From Alistipes sp. (GTDB lineage: Bacteria > Bacteroidota > Bacteroidia > Bacteroidales > Rikenellaceae): a stretch of DNA of 64,000 nucleotides. Location of the stretch: the NCBI GenBank assembly GCA_022782405.1, contig JALFNK010000002.1:52057-116056 (forward strand), given 5' to 3'. The notes under the pieces are model-generated. The model saw only the letters and a list, made by a program, of their open reading frames with translations. It did no database searches and was not told the DNA's origin. The position numbers were made by a program, and so were the translations under genes. This document shows positions 7,971-16,577 of this stretch, one piece after another. Within the stretch, counting starts at the first letter, position 1. The number at the start of each line of letters is the position of its first letter.

Positions 7971-9404
7971 ATGGATTTTACGGACATCAAACTTTCGGGG
8001 AAGACCCGCCGCGAGCATGACCTGCTCGGAGAGATGGATATCCCCGTAGAGTATTATTTCGGCGTGCAGACGATGCGTGCCGTGGAGAATTTCCATATCA
8101 GCCGCGTACGGCTCAACTTCTTCCCGCAGCTGATCCGTGCCCTGGCCGATGTCAAGCAGGGTGCCGCCGCCGCAAACCGCGACCTGGGTCTGCTCGATCC
8201 CCAAATTGCCGACGCCATCACGCGGGCCTGCGAGGAGCTGCGCGAAGGCAAGTTCAACGAACAATTCGTCGTGGACATGGTACAGGGCGGTGCCGGCACC
8301 TCGACCAACATGAATGCCAACGAGGTGATCGCCAATCGTGCCCTCGAATTGCTCGGGCACGAAAAGGGCGAATATCAATACTGCCACCCGAACAACCACG
8401 TCAATTTGTCGCAATCGACCAACGACGCCTACCCTACGGCCGTGCGTATTGCCCTGGCCCGGAGCATCGACGGCGCCGTAGCCTCGCTGCGCGAGCTCAT
8501 CGCGGCATTCCATGCCAAAGGCGAGGAATTCGCCCACATCATCAAGATGGGACGCACGCAGCTTCAGGATGCCGTACCGATGACCCTTGGGCAGGAGTTC
8601 GAGGCCTACGCCGCCACGCTCACCGAGGAGATCGACCGTCTGCAAACCAACCTCCGTCTCTTCTACGAGATCAACATGGGTGCCACGGCCATCGGTACGG
8701 GCATCAACGCCGACCCGGACTATGCGGAGCTCTGCACGAAACACCTGCGCGAGATCACGGGTCTGCCGCTGACAAAGGCTACGAACATGATCGAGGCCAC
8801 GAGCGACACGGGCGCCTTCATCATGAACTCCTCGGCGCTGAAACGGCTGGCCGTGAAGCTCTCGAAGATCTGCAATGACCTGCGACTGCTCTCGTCGGGT
8901 CCCCGCTGCGGTCTCAACGAGATCAACCTGCCGCCGCGCCAGCCCGGATCGTCGATCATGCCCGGAAAGGTCAATCCCGTCATTCCGGAAGTCGTTAACC
9001 AGGTGGCATTCAGCGTCATCGGCAACGATCTGACCATTACGCTCGCCTCCGAAGCCGGACAGCTCGAGCTGAATGTCATGGAGCCGATCATCGTACACTC
9101 GCTCTTCGAAAACATCGAGATGCTGGTCAATGCGATGAACACCCTGCGCGAAAAATGCATCGTGGGGATTACAGCCAACGCGGAGGTATGCCGCCGGATG
9201 GTCTACAACAGCATCGGACTGGTTACGGCGCTCAACCCCTACCTGGGATACGAAACTTCGACAATGCTCGCAAAGGAGGCGCTCCAGAGCGGCAAGGGTA
9301 TCTATGAGCTTGTGCTCGAGCACAAGCTCATGAGCGAAGAGGAGCTGCACAAGATCCTGCAGCCCGAGAACATGGTGCACCCGCGCAAGAAGATCACCGA
9401 ATGA
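7971..9404 (+). CDS. aspA: Aspartate ammonia-lyase
   Basis: Converts L-aspartate to fumarate and ammonia in the cytoplasm, feeding fumarate respiration in anaerobes. The 477-residue protein belongs to the fumarase/aspartase superfamily and carries the signature loop GSSIMPGKVNPVIPE with its catalytic serine. Other family blocks are GGAGTSTNMNANEV, CHPNNHVNLSQSTND and GRTQLQDAVPM. The N-terminus (REHDLLGEMDIP) fits aspartase better than class II fumarase. It is monocistronic with its own promoter and a strong terminator. Confidence 0.95.
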   Translation: MDFTDIKLSGKTRREHDLLGEMDIPVEYYFGVQTMRAVENFHISRVRLNFFPQLIRALADVKQGAAAANRDLGLLDPQIADAITRACEELREGKFNEQFVVDMVQGGAGTSTNMNANEVIANRALELLGHEKGEYQYCHPNNHVNLSQSTNDAYPTAVRIALARSIDGAVASLRELIAAFHAKGEEFAHIIKMGRTQLQDAVPMTLGQEFEAYAATLTEEIDRLQTNLRLFYEINMGATAIGTGINADPDYAELCTKHLREITGLPLTKATNMIEATSDTGAFIMNSSALKRLAVKLSKICNDLRLLSSGPRCGLNEINLPPRQPGSSIMPGKVNPVIPEVVNQVAFSVIGNDLTITLASEAGQLELNVMEPIIVHSLFENIEMLVNAMNTLREKCIVGITANAEVCRRMVYNSIGLVTALNPYLGYETSTMLAKEALQSGKGIYELVLEHKLMSEEELHKILQPENMVHPRKKITE

Positions 9405-9423
9405 CCGGTGCGACATATGGAAG

Positions 9424-9459
9424 AAAAACGGCCCCGCGATTACACGCGGGGCCGTTTTT
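9424..9459 (+). terminator. Intrinsic terminator after aspA (probably bidirectional)
   Basis: AAAAACGGCCCCGCG / CGCGGGGCCGTTTTT inverted repeat between aspA and the convergent EEP gene. Confidence 0.92.
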
Positions 9460-9486
9460 CCTACGGTTCCTCAAGTCCGGAGGGGA

Positions 9487-10635
9487 TCACTGCTCCCGCT
9501 TCAGGCGTACGACCACGGGATGATGGTCCGAATATTCGACGGGAAGCACCTCGTAGGCAAGGGCCTGCCATGGGTCGGAATAGAGAACGTAGTCGATGCG
9601 CAACGTATTGAAGAAGCCCCGATAGGTATGCGAATAGCCCGATCCGCATTCGCTGAAAGCGTCGTTCAGGCCCGAAGCCATGCGACGATAGACATACGAC
9701 ACGGGCGTATCGTTGAAATCGCCGCAGACCAGACGGCCCCAATGCGTGGCCCGGATTTCGGTCGAGATGCTGTCCACCTGGGCAGCACGCAGTTCGCTGT
9801 TCTCGCGCAGGCGCTTCACAATGCTGCGGAATTTCACCTCACGGGCCGTATCCGACAGGAAACGCCGTGTTGTGATGTACTCGTTGTCATCGGCGTTGAT
9901 CGCCGTGGAATGCAGATGGTTGTTGAAGACGCGTAGCGTATCCTCGTCGATGAGCAGATCGGCCCAGACCGATGAATGGGGAGTCAGCACCGTCGCGGAA
10001 CGCAGGATCCGGAATTTACTCAGAATAGCCAGTCCCGCGTCGTCCAGCGGCTCCGGGTCGCGCTCGTCGCCGAAACGGGCATTCTCATACTCCTCACACA
10101 GCACCCGGAAAGCATCGGAAGCCCCTGCCAGGCGGCCGTTGAACTCCTGCAGGCAGACGATATCGGGATTCTGCTCACGGATGAGCGCCACAACCTCATC
10201 GACGCTGCTTTTCCCCTCGGGTCCGTAAAAGCCCCGCACGTTATAGGTCATTACCTTGACCGTTCCCCGATCGGGAATCTGCGCCTCGTAACTGCGCCGG
10301 ATCTCGGGCCGCCAGAAAAGCGAAATGCTCCCGAAGCCAACGACCACGAGCAGCAACATGCCGCCGGCCTGAATCCAGCGCCAACGGATGATCCAGTAGA
10401 GCATCAGGATGACCGACGCGACATAGACGGCCGGTGCGGCAAGGCCCAGCACGGGCAAAAACCAGATACGCCCCGGATTGACATAGGGCACCAGATAGGT
10501 AACGATCAATGCCGCGGCTGCGGCCACGGTGAGCAGCGTTACGAAGACATCGAGCAGGTGCAGGAGCAGGCTGCGCCGGGATTTCCGCTCCCGACGGCCG
10601 CCGTTGTCGTATTCGTCGTAGTATCCCTTTTTCAT
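9487..10635 (-). CDS. Membrane-anchored endonuclease/exonuclease/phosphatase-family protein
   Basis: A 382-residue protein with three N-terminal membrane segments (about residues 22-110) followed by an EEP hydrolase domain. EEP motifs visible are VMTYNVRGF, IVCLQEF, FNNHLHS, VCGDFNDTP and the terminal YSDHHPVVV. The family includes nucleases, phosphodiesterases and phospholipases, so the substrate is open; a membrane-bound member could act on lipids or nucleic acids. It lies 4 bases downstream of the rhomboid gene and is probably co-transcribed with it. Confidence 0.88.
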   Translation of the reverse strand: MKKGYYDEYDNGGRRERKSRRSLLLHLLDVFVTLLTVAAAAALIVTYLVPYVNPGRIWFLPVLGLAAPAVYVASVILMLYWIIRWRWIQAGGMLLLVVVGFGSISLFWRPEIRRSYEAQIPDRGTVKVMTYNVRGFYGPEGKSSVDEVVALIREQNPDIVCLQEFNGRLAGASDAFRVLCEEYENARFGDERDPEPLDDAGLAILSKFRILRSATVLTPHSSVWADLLIDEDTLRVFNNHLHSTAINADDNEYITTRRFLSDTAREVKFRSIVKRLRENSELRAAQVDSISTEIRATHWGRLVCGDFNDTPVSYVYRRMASGLNDAFSECGSGYSHTYRGFFNTLRIDYVLYSDPWQALAYEVLPVEYSDHHPVVVRLKREQ

Positions 10636-10639
10636 CTTG

Positions 10640-11254
10640 TCAGAAACGGATCATTCCGCGACGTCGCCACCAATGCAGCAGCAGGAACCCCCACAACATA
10701 CCGCCCACATGGGCAAAGTGCGCCACATTGCCGCCGAAACCCGTCCAACCCATGAACAGCTCGATCACGCCGTAGATCAGCACGAACCACTTGGCCTTCA
10801 TCGGAATGGGCGGGAAAAGCAGCATGATGACCGCATTGGGGTGCATCACGCCGAAGGCCAGCAGCAGTCCCATCACGGCACCCGAAGCACCGACAAGCTG
10901 GATGGGCGTCTCGCCCAGCAGCCAGGCCGTAGCGATCTGGATAAGGGCCGCGCCGACGCCGCAGACCAGATAATAGATCAGAAAGCGTTTTGAACCGAGC
11001 TCATACTCCAGGGTCCGGCCAAACATCCACAGGGCAAACATGTTGAAGAAGATATGCCCGACATCGGCGTGCAGGAACATATAGGTGATGAACTGGTAGG
11101 AGTGGAACTCCCGATAGGGTGCGGCGCCGAACCACAGGGAGCCGAAGTCGAAAATCGCATTGCCCACGGGCAACAGGGTCGTGGCCATGAAGACCAGCAC
11201 ATTGACGATTATCAGATTCTTGACCACCGGAGGGGTCTGGAAATAGTTGTTCAT
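10640..11254 (-). CDS. Rhomboid-family intramembrane serine protease
   Basis: A 204-residue membrane protease with six predicted membrane segments. The catalytic serine is in GASGAVMG and the catalytic histidine in HVGGMLWG; the loop HADVGHIFFNMFALWMFG matches the family (H..GH..N). The ATG at 11254 (MNNYFQTPP) gives the normal family length; a longer frame upstream lacks family similarity. It follows mutL by about 110 bases and precedes the EEP gene by 4. Substrates are unknown. Confidence 0.92.
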   Translation of the reverse strand: MNNYFQTPPVVKNLIIVNVLVFMATTLLPVGNAIFDFGSLWFGAAPYREFHSYQFITYMFLHADVGHIFFNMFALWMFGRTLEYELGSKRFLIYYLVCGVGAALIQIATAWLLGETPIQLVGASGAVMGLLLAFGVMHPNAVIMLLFPPIPMKAKWFVLIYGVIELFMGWTGFGGNVAHFAHVGGMLWGFLLLHWWRRRGMIRF

Positions 11255-11366
11255 AGGTCGCAATTCGTTACTATGCTTCCGTCCGCAACCGGTTGCCGGA
11301 GGCCTCCGTGCCGGGACGGGCGCTATTCGCTGAAAAATCCATGCAAAGATAATCCAATTATCCGGA

Positions 11367-13397
11367 TTATCCCAGCCGGCTCCGCAACTCTTCGGGCGTG
11401 ATTTCGGCAAGAATCGCCTTACCCGAAGGCGAGAATCCGAAATTTCCGGTCCCGGCAAGTTGCGCGAGCAGTGCCGCGGCCTCCGCACGGGAGAAAACCT
11501 TGGGTGTATTGCGCGATGCCGCGCAGGCCATGACGGCTGCGATCCGCTCGCGGCGCATATCGGCTGCCGACAGCGGGGTCCTGAATGCCTGCAGGAGTTC
11601 GAAAAGCATGCGATCGAGCCCGTCGAGCGGGAGATCGGCCGGAATACCCTTCACCTCAATGCATCCTTCGCCGCAGAAATCGACATCGAAGCCCAGGGCG
11701 GCAAACTCCACGGCTCGCTCCTCGAGCAGGGCGTACTCCTCACCCGAAAGCGTCAGACGCTCGGGGAAAAGCAACTGCTGGCTCACCGCCGTACCGCAGC
11801 CCAGCATCCGCAGATACTCTTCATAGAGCACACGCTCCCGTGCCCGGCGGGCATCGACGACGACAAAACGCCCGTCGAGCAGCGCCGCCACATAACCGCT
11901 GCCCAAAGGCAGCGGTTCGGAAAACTCCGCATGCGCCCCGATTTCGAGACGCTGCTGCACCGGATCCGTCCCGGAAGGGATGAAATCGAGCGTACTGCTG
12001 TCGGGCGATGCCCCGGAAGCGATCTCAAAGTTTCCAGGTCCGCCGACCGCCGGCTCCGAAGCGGAAGCCCCGGGAAAATCCGAAGCCGATTCGAAGTCCT
12101 CGAAATCTTCGTCTCCGAAATTTGCAGAGGCATATTCCGAATGATCGGGGGCAGATCCCGCCGAAGCGGAATCTTTCCGGACGGCATAGCCCGAAGAATC
12201 GGCATCATAGACGATTTTCCCGTCGTAGGGAACATCGAAGCCCGTGAAATCGACATTCGGATCGGGTGCCGTCGGGTCGATATAGGACTCACGGAAAGGA
12301 TTGTAATTCTCGTTCGACATGGCAGAGGGCTCTCCATAGACGACACCCCGCTGCATGACGGGGATGTCCACCTGACCTTCGCGGTCGAAATCCATCAACG
12401 GGACCGCGCCCGTCTTGGCCAACGTTTCCCGCACGGCGGCGTGGACGATCTGCCAAACGGCCTCCTCGTCGGCAAAACGCACCTCGATCTTCTGCGGATG
12501 CACATTGACATCGATACGCGCAGGGTCGATCGTCAGATAGAGGAAATAGGCGGGTTGCGCACTCTCGGGGATCAGTTTCTCGTAGGCTTTCAGAATCGCA
12601 CTCGTCAGGTAGGCGCTCCTGAAGTAACGCCCGTTTACGAAGAGGTACTGCTCGGCATTGCGTTTCTTGGCCGCCGCAGGCCGCCCGATGTAACCCGCCA
12701 CGCGGGCAATCGAGGTGTCTGCATCGACCTCCAGCAGATTCTGCTTCATATGCCGTCCTATGATATCCACAATACGGCCCGCCAGCGACGTGGCCGGCAA
12801 CGACAGAATCGGCGCATCGTTGGCATAGAGTTCGAAAGCGACCTGCGGATAGCAGAGCGCCACACGCTGGAATTCGGTCTTGATCTGCGTCGCGGAGGTC
12901 GTGCTCTTGTCCAGGAAACGCCGACGCGCCGGGACGTTGAAGAAGAGGTTGCGCACGAAGAACTGCGACCCTACGGGGCACATCACGGGGGTCTGCGAAA
13001 GGAACTGACCGCCGTGTATCTCAACGGCCGTACCCATCTCGTCGTCGGCCTGACGCGTACGCAACTCGACCTGCGCCACAGCGGCGATCGAAGCCAGCGC
13101 CTCGCCGCGGAATCCGAACGTATGGAGCGCATAGATATCCTCCACGGAGCGGATCTTGCTCGTGGCATGGCGGTCGAAGGCCAGCCGCGCGTCGATGGGC
13201 GACATGCCGCAACCGTCGTCCACGATCTGGATCAGCTCCCTGCCACCGTCGCGGAAATTGACCTTCACGCTGCGCGCCCCGGCATCGATGGCGTTCTCCA
13301 TCATCTCCTTGACCACCGATGACGGGCGGTTCACCACTTCTCCGGCCGCAATCTGATTGGCTACGACCTCGGGCAGCAATATGATCTTGTCAGCCAT
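11367..13397 (-). CDS. mutL: DNA mismatch repair protein MutL
   Basis: GHKL ATPase that links MutS mismatch recognition to downstream repair. The 676-residue protein has the N-terminal ATPase blocks IAAGEVVNRPSSVVKEMMENAIDAG, DDGCGM, ATSKI and GFRGEAL, a transducer domain ending near residue 330, a long acidic linker (about 340-490) and a C-terminal dimerisation domain. The C-terminal endonuclease motifs of many MutL proteins are not conserved: the DQHA position reads DARR (residue 515), and the CPHGRP-like position reads FSPSGKA (about 655). It starts 3 bases after the upstream small membrane-protein gene. Confidence 0.95.
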   Translation of the reverse strand: MADKIILLPEVVANQIAAGEVVNRPSSVVKEMMENAIDAGARSVKVNFRDGGRELIQIVDDGCGMSPIDARLAFDRHATSKIRSVEDIYALHTFGFRGEALASIAAVAQVELRTRQADDEMGTAVEIHGGQFLSQTPVMCPVGSQFFVRNLFFNVPARRRFLDKSTTSATQIKTEFQRVALCYPQVAFELYANDAPILSLPATSLAGRIVDIIGRHMKQNLLEVDADTSIARVAGYIGRPAAAKKRNAEQYLFVNGRYFRSAYLTSAILKAYEKLIPESAQPAYFLYLTIDPARIDVNVHPQKIEVRFADEEAVWQIVHAAVRETLAKTGAVPLMDFDREGQVDIPVMQRGVVYGEPSAMSNENYNPFRESYIDPTAPDPNVDFTGFDVPYDGKIVYDADSSGYAVRKDSASAGSAPDHSEYASANFGDEDFEDFESASDFPGASASEPAVGGPGNFEIASGASPDSSTLDFIPSGTDPVQQRLEIGAHAEFSEPLPLGSGYVAALLDGRFVVVDARRARERVLYEEYLRMLGCGTAVSQQLLFPERLTLSGEEYALLEERAVEFAALGFDVDFCGEGCIEVKGIPADLPLDGLDRMLFELLQAFRTPLSAADMRRERIAAVMACAASRNTPKVFSRAEAAALLAQLAGTGNFGFSPSGKAILAEITPEELRSRLG

Positions 13398-13400
13398 CTA

Positions 13401-13817
13401 CTACTCCTCGTAATCGCCCTCCTCGTAGTCGTTCGGAACGATACGAATCGGAGCATAGGGGTTGAACTCGCCCTCCTCGACCTGCGTCTGCACGGCAGGA
13501 CGCGACGTAGCCCGGATAAAGACCTCGGCCAGCTTCGGATAGAGCAGATAGACGAACAGCAGGATCAGCACGGCACCCCCGGCCAGTTTCAGAACCCGAA
13601 TACGGCCCCAGTCGTCCTTGCCGGCATGTCGCGCGGCGCGTGCGGCACGCTGCGTACGGATATACTGCCCGGGAACATACTCCCGCGCGGCATCCTCGGC
13701 GCGCTCCCCACGCAACTCGGCACGCCGCTGCTCGCGCTCCTCCTTCTCTGGATCGTAGTAGCGCGGGATGTAGTTGAACTTGTTGGCGTGCTTCTTAAAA
13801 GGTGAAAAACCCAACAT
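13401..13817 (-). CDS. Small single-pass membrane protein upstream of mutL
   Basis: A 138-residue protein of unknown function. The N-terminal 75 residues are basic and charge-rich (KKHANKFNYIPRYYDPEKEEREQRRAE). A single membrane helix follows at about residues 78-98 (LAGGAVLILLFVYLLYP), and the tail is acidic and ends in DYEEGDYEE. The arrangement suggests a cytoplasmic N-terminus. It is translationally close to mutL (3 bases) and probably starts that operon. I recognise no domain; comparable small proteins precede mutL in other Bacteroidales, as far as I recall. Confidence 0.75.
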   Translation of the reverse strand: MLGFSPFKKHANKFNYIPRYYDPEKEEREQRRAELRGERAEDAAREYVPGQYIRTQRAARAARHAGKDDWGRIRVLKLAGGAVLILLFVYLLYPKLAEVFIRATSRPAVQTQVEEGEFNPYAPIRIVPNDYEEGDYEE

Positions 13818-14016
13818 GGCGATCGTCTCTTGAAATTATGCGGGAAGGATTCCGGAACTCCGCCGCAGACCGATACCTGCCGCAAAGCGGCGGAAGCATC
13901 CCGTCCGAAGGCGCTTGAGGAATATCCCGGCACTTCTGCCGCCCCCCCCCGATACGAAAAATTCGTTCCTTCACTCGCGGTAAAGGTACGAATTTTCCAC
14001 AGCTTTCGCATTCTCC

Positions 14017-15183
14017 TTACCGGAAAAAGCTCTTCATCCGCTCAAAAATATTCTGGTTCTTGACCGACTCGGCGTGCTGGAAGCCCGGCTGCTGGGCCAG
14101 CTGCTCGACCAGACGTTTCTCCTCGGACGAGAGTTTCGACGGGATGGTGATATCCACGACGATCAGCTCGTCGCCACGCCCGTAGCCGTTCACCTCCGGG
14201 AGGCCCTTGCCGGCCAACCGCAGCACCTTGCCGGCATGCGTGCCCGGAGCGATCTTGATCTTCGCCCGGCCGCCGACCGTCGGCACTTCGACCGTACCGC
14301 CCAGCAGGGCCGTCGTAACCGTAATGTTGAGGTTGTGGATCAGGTCATTACCGTCGCGCACCAGCTCGGGATCAGGCTCCTCCTCGATCAGCACCTGCAG
14401 ATCACCGTTCACACCGCCGTGCCGTGCGGCATTGCCCTTGCCCGAGACGGTAAGGACCATACCCTCGCCCACACCGGCGGGAATCTGAATCTCCACGACT
14501 TCGTCGCCGCGAAGCGTACCTTCGCCCTTGCACTTGTCGCACGTTGCGGTAATCACCTTGCCCGTACCGCCGCAGGTCGGGCAGACACCCTGGGTCTGCA
14601 TGCGGCCGAAAAAGGTGTTTTCCACACGCGTAACATAACCTGCGCCGTTGCAGGTCGAGCACGTCGCATAGGCATTGGCGTCCTTGGCGCCCGTGCCGCC
14701 GCACTTGTCGCAGGCGACCGTCTTCGAGATCTTCAGCTTCTTCGTAACGCCCGAGGCGATCTCCGCCAACGTCAGCTTCACCTTGATGCGGATGTCCGAC
14801 CCACGGTTCACGCGACGCCCGCCTCCCGCGGACGACGAGCGGAATCCGCCGCCGAAATGTCCGCCGAAGATGTCGCCGAACTGCGAGAAGATATCCTCCA
14901 TCGAGAAACCGCCGCCGCTGAAACCGCCGAAGCCGCCGGCTCCGCCGGCCGCACCGCTCATGCCCGCATGGCCGAACTGGTCGTAACGGGCCCGCTTGTC
15001 CGGGTTCGAAAGCACATCGTAGGCCTCGGCAGCCTCCTTGAACTTCTCCTCGGCCTCCTTGTCCCCGGGATTCTTGTCCGGGTGGTACTTGATGGCCGCC
15101 TTGCGGTAGGCCTTCTTTATCTCATCGGCATTGGCGTTCTTCGCGACGCCCAACACCTCGTAATAATCCCTTTTCTCTGCCAT
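14017..15183 (-). CDS. dnaJ: Chaperone DnaJ
   Basis: Hsp40 co-chaperone that stimulates DnaK. All three domains are present in 388 residues: a J-domain with the HPD motif ([10 protein letters not shown]), a Gly/Phe-rich linker (about 75-125), and a zinc-binding region with four CxxCxGxG repeats ([32 protein letters not shown]), followed by the C-terminal substrate-binding domain. It begins 4 bases after grpE, forming a grpE-dnaJ operon. No CIRCE-type element was noticed upstream. Confidence 0.97.
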   Translation of the reverse strand: MAEKRDYYEVLGVAKNANADEIKKAYRKAAIKYHPDKNPGDKEAEEKFKEAAEAYDVLSNPDKRARYDQFGHAGMSGAAGGAGGFGGFSGGGFSMEDIFSQFGDIFGGHFGGGFRSSSAGGGRRVNRGSDIRIKVKLTLAEIASGVTKKLKISKTVACDKCGGTGAKDANAYATCSTCNGAGYVTRVENTFFGRMQTQGVCPTCGGTGKVITATCDKCKGEGTLRGDEVVEIQIPAGVGEGMVLTVSGKGNAARHGGVNGDLQVLIEEEPDPELVRDGNDLIHNLNITVTTALLGGTVEVPTVGGRAKIKIAPGTHAGKVLRLAGKGLPEVNGYGRGDELIVVDITIPSKLSSEEKRLVEQLAQQPGFQHAESVKNQNIFERMKSFFR

Positions 15184-15187
15184 GGCA

Positions 15188-15796
15188 TTACTCTCCTACA
15201 ACGACTTTTGCGAAGCGAAGCACCCGCTCGCCCAGCATGTAGCCGGTCTGAACGACGTCGATGACCTTGCCCTTCATCTCCTCGCCGGCGGCAAAACGCG
15301 CCACGGCCTCGCAATACTCCGCATCGAACTCCTTGTCCTTGACCTCGATCTCCGTAACACCCTTGCGGCGCAACGCCTCGGTGAACTTCTGCGAAATGAG
15401 CCGGACACCCGAACGCAACGCCTCAATATCGTCGCTTTGCTCCATGGCTGCCAGCGCCCGCTGCACGTCATCGCGCACAGGCAGCATCTCGAGCAGTACG
15501 TCGCGGCCTCCGGTCTGCACCAGATCCATCTTCTCCTTGAGCGTACGCTTGCGGTAGTTGTCGAACTCGGCCTGCAGGCGCAGATACTTGTCCTGCCACT
15601 CGGCCAACACGGACTCCAACTCCACAGCCGCATCAGGCTCGGGATGCTCGCCTTCGACTGACATTGTGTCAGACTCCTTCGGCGATTCATCTGCCACATT
15701 GGCATCCGACGCCTCGCCTTCGGGCGTTCCGTCCGCCTCGGATGAGGTCTTCACCTCTTCCTCAACAGCCTCATTATAAACTTTTTCCTTTTTCAT
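15188..15796 (-). CDS. grpE: Nucleotide exchange factor GrpE
   Basis: ADP/ATP exchange factor for DnaK, 202 residues. The first 55 residues are acidic and disordered. A coiled-coil follows ([21 protein letters not shown]), and the C-terminal beta domain ends with the family-typical [23 protein letters not shown]. It is the first gene of the grpE-dnaJ pair. dnaK is not in the window. Confidence 0.95.
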   Translation of the reverse strand: MKKEKVYNEAVEEEVKTSSEADGTPEGEASDANVADESPKESDTMSVEGEHPEPDAAVELESVLAEWQDKYLRLQAEFDNYRKRTLKEKMDLVQTGGRDVLLEMLPVRDDVQRALAAMEQSDDIEALRSGVRLISQKFTEALRRKGVTEIEVKDKEFDAEYCEAVARFAAGEEMKGKVIDVVQTGYMLGERVLRFAKVVVGE

Positions 15797-15863
15797 ATCT
15801 CGTATTTTTTCGGTTTTTCCGCTTCCTTCGGCGCAAATTGCATACCAAGCCGCCGTCTGGAAG

Positions 15864-16577
15864 CTATCCGATGATGAAAATGGCCGGGTGCCTGTTCATA
15901 TCGGGCACCTGACGGTGTCGCCACTCCTCGACCGCATGGGTTTCAACCCACTGACCGGGGGCCGAAAGATCCATCGCCACGGTCAGACGGGTCTGCGGCG
16001 CCAGCAGCTGAAGCAACTGTTCGAAGAGCTTCACGTTGCGGTAGGGCGCCTCGATGAAGAGCTGCGACTGCCGCTCGGCATGAGCCCGCCGTTCGAAGAA
16101 ACGGATCGCCCGGGCCCGTTCGGGGGGCTTTACCGGAAGATAACCGTTGAAGGCGAACGACTGGCCGTTCAGTCCCGAGGCCATCACGGCAAGCAGGATC
16201 GACGAGGGGCCCACAAGCGGCACGACACGGATGCCCCGGCGGTGGCACGCCTCGACAACCAGTGCCCCGGGATCGGCGACGGCCGGGACACCGGCTTCGG
16301 AGATCACGCCGGCGGAGCGGCCCTCCAGCAGCGGCTGCACGAGTTCCTCGACGGCACGACCCGCAGTCGTATGTTCGTTCAGTTCGCGGAACTCCAGCAT
16401 ATCGATCGGCCGCGCAATACCGGCCCGGGAGAGAAAACGCCGGGCCGTACGGGTATTCTCGACGATGAAATAGTCGAGGGCATCCATCACCTCGCGGTTC
16501 GAGGCGGGCAGCACCTCCCAGGGTGCCGTTTCATCCGAAATCGGACAGGGAATCAGATAGAGCGTACCGTAAGCCAT
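15864..16577 (-). CDS. SAM-dependent methyltransferase, RsmI-like
   Basis: A 237-residue tetrapyrrole-methylase-fold methyltransferase related to RsmI (16S rRNA 2'-O-ribose methylation of C1402), in the shorter form common in Bacteroidetes. Family blocks are GTLYLIPCPI at the N-terminus, VISEAGVPAVADPGALVV, the SAM-binding VVPLVGPSSILLAVMASG, and FIEAPYRN. The start codon overlaps the stop of murF-alr by one base (TAATG), so translation is probably coupled. The rRNA target is inferred from the family only. Confidence 0.88.
   Translation of the reverse strand: MAYGTLYLIPCPISDETAPWEVLPASNREVMDALDYFIVENTRTARRFLSRAGIARPIDMLEFRELNEHTTAGRAVEELVQPLLEGRSAGVISEAGVPAVADPGALVVEACHRRGIRVVPLVGPSSILLAVMASGLNGQSFAFNGYLPVKPPERARAIRFFERRAHAERQSQLFIEAPYRNVKLFEQLLQLLAPQTRLTVAMDLSAPGQWVETHAVEEWRHRQVPDMNRHPAIFIIG

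Noticed and set aside
7938..9416. 492-codon frame antisense to aspA
   Set aside because: Complete shadow of aspA with no domain, signal or ribosome-site support.
13942..13950. Run of nine C upstream of the small membrane-protein gene
   Set aside because: Intergenic and not between promoter elements I can identify; no evidence for slippage control.
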